A DNA stretch of 64,000 nt from Mauremys mutica. Its lineage: Eukaryota > Chordata > Testudines > Geoemydidae. The position numbers were made by a program, and so were the translations under genes. Below are positions 57,094 to 64,000 of the stretch, in pieces. The notes below the pieces were generated by a model that was given only the letters and a program-made list of their open reading frames with translations, did not search any database and was not told the origin of the DNA. Every line of letters starts with the position of its first letter. Position 1 is the first letter of the stretch. Location of the stretch: NCBI RefSeq assembly GCF_020497125.1, contig NC_059079.1, positions 47,317,114 to 47,381,113 of the forward strand, in the 5' to 3' direction.

Positions 57094-57568
57094 TCAGGCC
57101 TTGTCTACACTACAAGACTATTTCGAATCAACTTAGTTCGAATTTGTAGATTCGACCTTATGAAGTCGAATTTGTGTATCCATACTAAATACACTAATTC
57201 GAATTTCTGAGTCCACATTCACGGGGCCAGCGTCAACTTTGGAAGCGGTACACTGTGGGAAGCTATCCCACAGTTCCCGCACTCCCCGCTGCCCATTGGA
57301 ATGCTGGGTAGAGCCCCCAATGCCTGCTGGGGGGAGAAATGTGTCGAGGGTGGTTTTGGGTAAGTGTCGTCATTGAACCGTCAATCACAACCTCCCTCCC
57401 TCCCTCCGTGAAAGCGCCTGCGGGCAATCTGTTCGTGCACTTTTCTGGTCAGTGACAGCGCGGACGCCACAGCACTGCAAGCACGGAGCCCGCTGCGATC
57501 ATCGCCGTTTTCTCCTCCTCGCACTTTATCGTCCATGTCTTCCACAGTCAGCTGCTCAGAAATTGGGC

Positions 57569-57860
57569 TACTTTTCAATGGTGCTGCAAGCACTGGGGGA
57601 CCATAGGGGACGTTTTACAAACATCAACGTCGGGTGGCCGGGCAAGGTTCATGATGCGTGTGTTTTCAGGAACTGTGGGCTGCTCAGACGCCTGCAGGAA
57701 GGTAGTTTCTTCCCGGACCACGAAATAACTGTTGTGGATGTGCAGATGCCTATAGTCATCCTCGGGGACCCAGCCTGCCCGCTAATGCACTTGCTCATGA
57801 AGCCCTATACAGGCGCCTGGGACAGTGACAAGGAACTCTTCAAATACCAGCGAGCAGCGA
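57569..57860 (+). pseudogene. PIF/Harbinger transposase, central DDE fragment
   Basis: The frame contains 'YFSMVLQALGDHRGRFTNIN', 'VGWPGKVHDACVFRN', 'FFPDHEITVVDVQMPIVILG' and 'DPACPLMHLLMKPYTGAWD'. This is the middle of a DDE_Tnp_4 domain; the Asp of ILGD (57767-57769) is the probable second catalytic Asp. Shortly after 'ELFKYQRAAS' the frame jumps to the 3' UTR ('gtgacctgtgactgttcag', 57870-57890), so the segment with the catalytic Glu is deleted. Upstream codons (57452-57568) are less conserved and the first Asp region is not recognisable. This is the part that element 1 has lost. Confidence 0.85.
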
Positions 57861-58000
57861 GCAGCGTGACCTGTGACTGTTCAGTTTCTTTACAGAGAAG
57901 CTGAACCTGCCCCTGTTTCTTTACCCAGTTACTGTTGACTCTCCTCTTCGGTTACATACCCCGTTCACCCCATTACCCCCACTTCCAGCACACGTGTAAA

Positions 58001-58006
58001 AATAAA
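58001..58006 (+). terminator. polyadenylation signal of transposase gene, element 2
   Basis: AATAAA on the plus strand. The facing signal for the Myb-like gene is TTTATT at 58040-58045. Their spacing and flanks match element 1. Confidence 0.65.
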
Positions 58007-59469
58007 ATACATGTCCCATTATTACTTAACAAAAGTTTCTTTATTCATGACTTTTCGTGAAAGGGTTGAAACTGGGACGCAGGGTGTGCTGGCTAGGGTG
58101 TGCGGTGATGTAAAGACCGCCTCTAAACTGAAGGAATGACAGGCTCCTGCTCCTAGAGCGGTCCGCAGTGCCGGAAGGCTTCTTTCAACGGAGCCTGCCA
58201 TCCCTCTTTATGGAATTCTGTGTGCGGGCGGATATGTGACCTTGTGGTGGAGGAGGACGGATACAGATTCCTCAGCTGCGTGACTCAGCGGTCCAGGACA
58301 AGGACCGCTGTATAAGATCTGTAACCGCCCTCCCCCGCTGCAAAGTCACATCTCCCCCGCCCACACAGATCCTGGAAACCACCTCCAAAAACCGACCAGG
58401 TTGCCTACTGACTGCACCGTATGTGTGACCCACTGCTGATCCTGCCCTCGTGTCTGTACCCTGGGAAAGGTGACTGTCCTATGCAATTAACCACCCCCTT
58501 CCCCACGCCCCCCATTCGAACACAGTCTTCTTTGAAAAAACATAACGGAAACAGTAATTAACAGCAAAGCATTTTTATTAATTAAGTAGACAGTTAGGGG
58601 ATGGGACTGGGATTGGGACTACTGTGAGTCTGGAAGTGAAGGACTTCGGCAACTGTAGGGTATGAGAGCTTTTGGGTACTTGAGCACTGTGCTGTGGTGC
58701 AGTGACAGTATTCACGTCCCCGGCCGCCCCTCCTCCTGATTATTTTCGGTGAGGGGGGTATGGGACTTTGTGGCGGGGGACAGCGGTTGTAGATACACTG
58801 CAGGGGGGCTCTGTCCTCCTGCGGTCCTGCAGAACATCCACAAGGCGCCTGAGCGTGTCCGTTTGCTCCCTCACTAGTCCAAGCATTGTTTCAGTCGCCT
58901 GGTTGTCTTCCTCACGCCACCTCTCCTCCCGTTCGCTGTCTGAGCGCTGGCACAGAGAGACGGTCTCCCTCCACTGGCTCTGCTGGTCCGCCTCTGCTAG
59001 GTAGCAGCCCATACGTTCCTCGAACATCTTGTCCCTTGTCTTTTTCTTTCGCCGCCTAATCTTCGCCAGCCTCTGCGAGGGGGATGCTGTGGCAGGTCTG
59101 GAGACAGTGGAAGCTGTGAGATGGGAAACAGGGAGTGAATTCCTTGCAAAGATACATTTTTGCGAACAATTAACTGAGTCTAGGCTGTCTCTGTGAATTC
59201 TGGGTTGAGACCCCTGTGCCTGCTGGGGCAGAAATCATTTTCGCGGTGGATTCTGGGTAAATGTCGCCAGTCATTCCTTCCTCCGGGAAAGCAACGGCAG
59301 ACAATCATTTCAAGCCCGTTTTCCCAGAATTGCCCTGGCATACGCCATAGCGTGGCAACCATGGACACTGTTTTGCCTTTTGTGTATGTCACCGTATGTG
59401 TACTAGATGCCGCTGACAGAGGCGGGCCAGCAGCGCTACACAGCAGCATGCTTTTGCTTTTGCATGACA

Positions 59470-59580
59470 GTAGAGATGGTTACCAGCCATATTGTACCAT
59501 CTACCATACCATAAATTGGTAATAAGATGGTAATAAGATGGGCATGGTTACCTGTCCTTTTGCACTGCCCCATTTGGTGC
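59470..59580. repeat. internal direct repeat A in Harbinger intron
   Basis: 'gatggttaccagccatattg', then 'taccatctaccat', then 'catggttacctgtccttttg' and 'cactgccccat'. It is repeated with changes at 60096-60220. Confidence 0.7.
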
Positions 59581-60095
59581 TGTCATAAGTGCCCCTGGCC
59601 GAGCAGCCAGGGGCGCAAAAGCAAAAATTGGGAATGACTCCCTGAGTCAATCCCTCCTTTTTGGTATCTAAAAATAGAATCAGTCCTGCCTAGAATATAG
59701 GCAAGTGTACTAGATAACCACTGTATCATAGAACCAGAGAGCACAGCTGCTCTGTGTCAGATCCTGCAGAAATTATGATCTGTATGCTATTCACAGGGGG
59801 TGCTCCTGCAACAACAACACCTGTTCATTCCGTTCTTACCCCAGCCTTCCTGGGCTACCATACCATTGTCCCAACACTTGTGTGATGAAGTAATAAAGAA
59901 TGCAGGAATAAGACACAGTGACTTGTTTGTGAGAAATGAGTGGAAGGAAGCCTCCAGCTGCAATGATAGTCCAGGCAGGACATTAAGGAGTGTGGATGAA
60001 GGAGCCCATCATCCCTCTGCTAGTCCAGGGGCAATTGAATCTTTTATTTACAATGAAGGGTGGGGGCTGATGGAGCTCAGCCCCCTGTTGCAATG

Positions 60096-60220
60096 ATGAG
60101 GACGGTTACCAGCCATATTGCACCATCTGCCATCAAAAATTAGGGACAGGCGCCCTTGATCGACCTTACTGATGCTAGTCGGCATGGTTACCAGCCCTTT
60201 TGCACTGCCCCATGTGCCAA
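60096..60220. repeat. internal direct repeat B in Harbinger intron
   Basis: 'gacggttaccagccatattg', then 'caccatctgccatc', then 'catggttaccagcccttttg' and 'cactgccccat', the same order of phrases as 59470-59580. The roughly 515 bases between the two copies have no counterpart elsewhere in the window. Confidence 0.7.
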
Positions 60221-61968
60221 TAGGCTGATGATGAGGATGGATTTCCATCATTTTGTACCATCAGCCATCCATAGCGTGGGGGGAGCAAGGATGTTGGTGT
60301 TGAGTGCTGCACCATCGCGTCTATCTGCAGCATTCAGTAAAGATAGGGTGACATGTAAAAGAGTCAACAGAGGATTGTTTTCACTTCTGGTGGTGGGTGG
60401 GGTGTGTGCGCAAATTGCCGAACTATGCCCTGACCCACCGCAGACACTGTGTTTGACCCTAGAAGCATTTGGAGCTCATCCAAGAATGCAAATACTTTTC
60501 AGAGACAGCAGGAACTGTGGGATACCTTGCGTCCTCATTCCCCCCTCCCTCCATGAGCGTCCATTATATTCTTTGGCTTTCTGTTACGCTCGTCACGCAG
60601 CTGCGTGCTGAGTCTGTGCTATGCCGTCTGTCCGTAGATTTTTTAAAAATACTTTGGACCAGGCGTAAAATTACAGTAATTAACCTAATTAGATGCAGGA
60701 TTCTCCGAGCGAAATCACCCTGAGGAGGGTCACTGAAGGAGATAGAGAGCGCATGCTGCTTGAAAGCTAGCACGAACCAGGGCCCGATGCAGCCGTGCTC
60801 GGGGAGGCAGTGCTCCCTGAGTACCTCATGAAAGCCTCGCGCGGAAAACTGTGCTACCACGGAGCACCCAATAAGGCAGCTCTCCTCAGGAACCTCCTGC
60901 TGATGCTTTTCGATTAACGCAAGGAGAGCTTCGTGGAGATCTCCAAGGATGATTTCTGTTCTATCCCCATATATAGAGAGTCCTCCTTTTCACACAGTTA
61001 AGATTCCTGTTATATTAAGAATAAAAGTTAACATGGTTAAAGCACTTACCGACTGCTCCTTCCCCTGATTCAGGGTCCGGGTTAATGGCCGGGGAGAGTT
61101 GTTGGGGGATCTCCGTGACGGTGATGAATAGATCCTGGCTGTCGGGGAAACCAGCGTTGTAAGCGCTCTCGCCTGCCTCGTCCTCCACAAACCCTTCCTC
61201 ATCTTCCCCGTCCGCGAACATCACCGAGGAACTGGCCGTCAACACTGTCCCATCGTCAGAGTCCACGGTCACTGGTGGGGCAGTGGTGGCAGGCTCCGTA
61301 GCGTCCGTTTGCCGCTTTGATTTTTTGGTAGCCTTGTCTGGGGTCCTTGGTTTTCACGCGGCGATGCGTTGCATGACGGCTGTATCCTCTGTCTGGATCA
61401 TGGCTTTGGAGACCTTCTCGTAGGTCTTTGCATTCCGTTTGTTGGAGCGCAGCTCCGAACGCACAGACTCCTCGCCCCACACACCGATCAGATCCAAGAG
61501 TTCCCGGTCAGTCTATGCCGGGTCCCTCTTTCTATTCAGAGATTACATGAACTCCTCTGCTGGAGAGCGCTGCATTGCTGCCGGTGCTGCTGAGCTCGCC
61601 CCGATGTCCAACCACGAAATGAGATTCTAACTGTCCAGACAGGAAAAGGAATTCAAATTTTCCCGGGTCGTTTCCTGTGTGGCTGCTCAGAGCATCGAAG
61701 CTCGGACTGCTGTCCAGAGCGTCAACAGAATGGTGCAGTGTGGGATAGCTCCCGGAGCTACTAAGTTCGATTTGCATCCACACCTAGCCTAATTCGAGCT
61801 AGCCATGTCGAATTTAGCGTTACTCCACCTGTCGGGGTGGAGTACCAAATTCAAACTAAAGAGCCCTCTAGTTCGAATTAAATGGCTTCCTAGTGTAGAC
61901 GGTTGAGCGGTTAGTTCGAATTAACGCTGCTAAATTCGAATTAAAGTCCTAGTGTAGACCAGGCCTCA

Positions 61969-63242
61969 GGCTTTCCCATTTTTTTGTTCTGAGCCAGTTG
62001 ACATACTCCTTTTACCTTAGGTGGGGGTTTATCCTTACACTTATGTTAACTGAAGGGTGAGTTCACACCTCTCAGTCTCCATGAGGTTTTAACTCAACCC
62101 ATAACAAGTTTTCTGCCAGTGCATTACACTATTTTACACCCATTGGCACACAACACCAAAGGATCTGGACAAATGTGTGCAGTTGCAATGGCCACTAACT
62201 GCCAAATATTCAAAAGGGCCTCAATCCAGCCTCTAATTTTGATCCTGCAATTTTAAATGATGGATTATCACATAGTGGAGCAGTAGATTTGCTTTTCTCG
62301 TCTCCTTTAATAAACAATAGCTTCTCTCTGAGTGATGGATTAACAACAATAGGCCTCATGAAAAAAACTGTATTTTGTGGAGCCTTTGAAAGAGGATAAA
62401 CTGGATGTGCACCAAAAAGGGCTATGACATTGTCAGAGAGATGGGTGGAGAAGTTAGATTTTTCTGTTAAGAAAGGCTTTAAAAAAGCCAATTTTAAAAT
62501 AGTGTGTTTCAGGTGCCTCTTGAGGACCTGATCCAAGACCTATAGAAGTCAGTGGGGGGAGTCCCTTTGACCTGAATGGACTTTGGACCAGCCCCTAAAT
62601 GAAACACGCTACTCACTGATGGCCTTCAGTTTTTAACTCAGCAGCAAAGAGTGAATCCTCCCAAAGCAATTGATGAACAATAATGAAACATCCTATTTTT
62701 TTCCATCAAGCTGCTTCAAATTTTCCCTTTTGTTTCTTTGAGGTCTCGGTGAAATTAGATCATTTATTTATCTCTAAATCCATTCCTAAACTAAATTATT
62801 TGTGTTCATAATTACTTTTTAATGGAAAGGAATTTTCACTGTATATTGTTGCACCAACAATCTATTAAGTGTAGGGTAAACACTGAAAATGAATCAAGAG
62901 CAAACCGAGACTGCTGATTTACTAAATGTGTGGCTTCTTCATATCTCTCTTCTTATGCAGGGCAAAGAGGCTCAGCAATTTTCAGTTAATTATCTATTAT
63001 AGCACTTTAACTTCCGATAAACTTCAAAGTGGCCAGGCAATATAAATGTAGAACTGATAACTCCAAGGAACATGAAACTCCCCTCATTTAAAAAAACCAA
63101 CCTGTCTCACTCCCGAAAAGGGAACTTTGATATCCTCAATCAGCCTCAGCTATATCTATCCAGTTTACATCCTTGACATAGCTAGAGAAATATATTCACC
63201 CATTTGTGTGAGAGCAATTGAGCACAAAATAGTGATGGGAGG
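61969..63242. other. no gene recognised; one diffuse repeat
   Basis: AT-rich. Positions 62525-62600 carry 'acctgatccaagacctatag' and 'gaatggactttggaccagcc', the palindromic family also at 38388-38460. The frame at 62210-62536 is not recognisable. Confidence 0.45.
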
Positions 63243-64000
63243 TGTGATGGGTTGCCCCCGCCCCTCTAGGGTGCCATCTGATGTACTGGGGTCCTACTGA
63301 GCCCGCTGGTTCCACCAGCATGGGCTCCCTCACCTTGTCCTGCTGTGCCAGGCCCTCGAGCCTCTTCTAGCACACATATAGGTAGGGACACGCCCAGCTA
63401 CAGAAAGAAACAGATAGTGAAATCAGCTCTGCATGGGAAGAATCAGCTAGGAGATTGTCCAGTACTCAAGTGCACACCCCCTCTGGAGTGTAAACCCAAA
63501 ATTGTATTGTCTTGCGCTGCACAGAAATCTGTACAGCATAAACTCATGAAAATCACCCCATCCCTCAATGTGGAGGGAGATATGCACAGATCTTGTCCCA
63601 CCTCCCCATTATGAATTGCATAAGCTGGTTTAAAGAGAATAAAACAAGTTTATTAATTACAAAGGATCGATTTTTTTTAAGTGTTTATAAGGATTAGCAA
63701 ACAGATCAAAGCAGATTACTGAGCAAATAAAACAAACAATCAAACTAAGCTCAATACATTAAAGAAACTGGTTACAAGTAGTAATATTGCACCCTAAATA
63801 TTGTTTTAGGCATTTCTTTCACAGGCCAAACACCTTTTCCAGCCTGGGCTCAGCTCTTCTCCCTCTCCCCTGAGTCCTTGTTTCTTACATGTTCTTAGCA
63901 GTCATCCTGGGTGGCGATTCAGTGAAGAATCAATCACTGATTACCTCACTGCCCTGCCTTAAATAGGATTTACATATGGCAGGAATCCTTTGTCTCTCTG
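63243..64000. mobile_element. LTR, left part, running off the window
   Basis: It starts TGTGATGGGTTGCCCCC and contains phrases I recall from a turtle LTR: 'taaaacaagtttattaatta' (63642-63661), 'caaggtcc'-like tracts and 'cagcctgggctcagctcttc'. The right end, target duplication and any internal genes lie beyond 64000, so it cannot be said whether it is solo. The frame at 63345-63614 lies inside it and is not a viral gene I recognise. Confidence 0.6.

Larger units (their letters stand above)
59114..61049 (-). other. inferred intron of the Myb-like gene
   Basis: On the minus strand the coding phase leaves exon 1 at 'GGAGCAGTCG' followed by GTAAGTGC (donor at 61049). It resumes after 'tttcccatctcacag' (acceptor ending at 59114) with 'CTTCCACTGTC'. 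Joining them keeps phase (G + CT gives Ala) and links the acidic region to the Arg/Lys-rich helix in the order expected for the family. The length is 1936 bases. The intron holds the direct repeats at 59470-59580 and 60096-60220 and several chance frames (60156-60611 plus, 60564-60860 minus). Confidence 0.6.
58650..61575 (-). pseudogene. Myb/SANT-like DNA-binding protein of Harbinger, two exons
   Basis: The partner protein of Harbinger transposase, thought to bind DNA and aid nuclear import of the transposase. On the minus strand, ATG at 61573-61575 gives 'MQRSPAEEFM', a stop, 'SLNRKRDPA', a stop (TAG where family members have Trp) and 'TDRELLDLIGVWGEESVRSE'. This is the Myb/SANT-like helix region, followed by 'RNAKTYEKVSKAMI'. 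A frameshift near 61395 moves to 'SRHATHRRVKTKDPRQGYQK', and another near 61300 to 'PPVTVDSDDGTVL'. An acidic stretch ('MFADGEDEEGFVEDEAGE') follows. Exon 2 starts at 59113 with 'ASTVSRPATASPSQRLAKIR', then 'RRRKKKTRDKMFEERMGCYL' and a Glu/Arg-rich helix ('ERWREEDNQATETMLGLVRE', 'QTDTLRRLVDVLQDRR'). The Pro/Arg-rich tail is frameshifted. Confidence 0.8.
57097..61965. mobile_element. PIF/Harbinger element 2, 4.87 kb, two degraded genes
   Basis: The left end GGCCTTGTCTACACTA and the reverse complement of the right end GGCCTGGTCTACACTA match at 15 of 16 positions. TCA occurs just outside both ends (57094-57096 and 61966-61968), fitting a 3-bp target duplication. The element has the two-gene layout of the superfamily: a DDE transposase on the plus strand near the left end and a Myb/SANT-like DNA-binding protein on the minus strand from the right end. 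They converge on facing poly(A) signals (58001-58006 plus, 58040-58045 minus). Both genes carry deletions, frameshifts or stops. Segments 57868-58670 and 15103-15900 of the two Harbinger copies are homologous. Confidence 0.88.

Noticed and set aside
60156..60860. Frames of 151 (plus) and 98 (minus) codons inside Harbinger element 2
   Set aside because: They lie within the inferred intron and on opposite strands; no domain is recognisable.
1..64000. Host protein-coding exons
   Set aside because: I looked for conserved-looking short frames flanked by splice signals outside repeats and found none I could support. Short exons cannot be excluded by eye.
1..64000. CRISPR array, operons, ribosome binding sites, phage or bacterial genes
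   Set aside because: Composition, repeat types and poly(A) signals are those of a vertebrate nuclear genome; no regularly spaced short repeats with unique spacers occur.

Overview
The window looks like non-genic or intronic DNA from a reptile genome, most probably a turtle (crocodilian less likely). This rests on remembered repeat families, not on a search: CR1 LINE fragments with the Sauropsida-type 3' end, PIF/Harbinger elements with GGCCTGGTCTACACTA ends and a Myb/SANT-like partner gene, short palindromic elements with GTCTACACT ends, hAT elements with 8-bp target duplications, and solo LTRs. I recognise no host protein-coding exon, tRNA, rRNA, CRISPR array or prokaryotic signal. Nearly all open frames of 60-120 codons are chance frames or fall inside repeats.

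Layout: 1-0.8 kb is a large palindromic repeat with tRNA-like arms, followed by a CR1 3' remnant. 5.4-6.7 kb is a decayed CR1 on the plus strand. 8.17-9.62 kb is a hAT-type element with a perfect 8-bp target duplication and two GC-rich tandem arrays, inserted in an older palindrome. 14.02-16.40 kb is Harbinger element 1, with ~515-bp inverted arms around a transposase C-terminus. 20 kb has a foldback MITE; 23.2-24.6 kb a solo LTR with a 5-bp target duplication and a second LTR-like piece; 26.35-27.09 kb a CR1 on the minus strand with an open RT C-terminal segment; 27.6-28.6 kb a 41-bp-arm palindrome next to an ancient RTE-like RT fragment. 31.07-31.32 kb is a second small hAT element. 39.1 and 41.1 kb are probable solo LTRs. 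46.1-47.0 kb is a CR1 split by a Charlie-like hAT MITE. 49.19-51.29 kb is a 5'-truncated RTE-like LINE with a nearly intact RT frame, inserted in a GTCTACAC MITE with an 11-bp target duplication. 57.10-61.97 kb is Harbinger element 2, with a transposase core on the plus strand and a spliced Myb/SANT-like gene on the minus strand. 63.24 kb to the end is the start of another LTR.

How the parts relate: in each Harbinger copy the transposase (plus) and the Myb-like protein (minus) converge on facing polyadenylation signals, as expected for this two-gene family. Both copies are dead, with complementary deletions: element 1 keeps the transposase C-terminus, element 2 keeps the central part. The LINE, LTRs and hAT elements are independent insertions, and their nesting gives relative ages. 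No new functional system is evident. The best targets for a second look are the near-intact RTE-like LINE, the long-inverted-repeat Harbinger, and the spliced Myb-like gene with its inferred intron.
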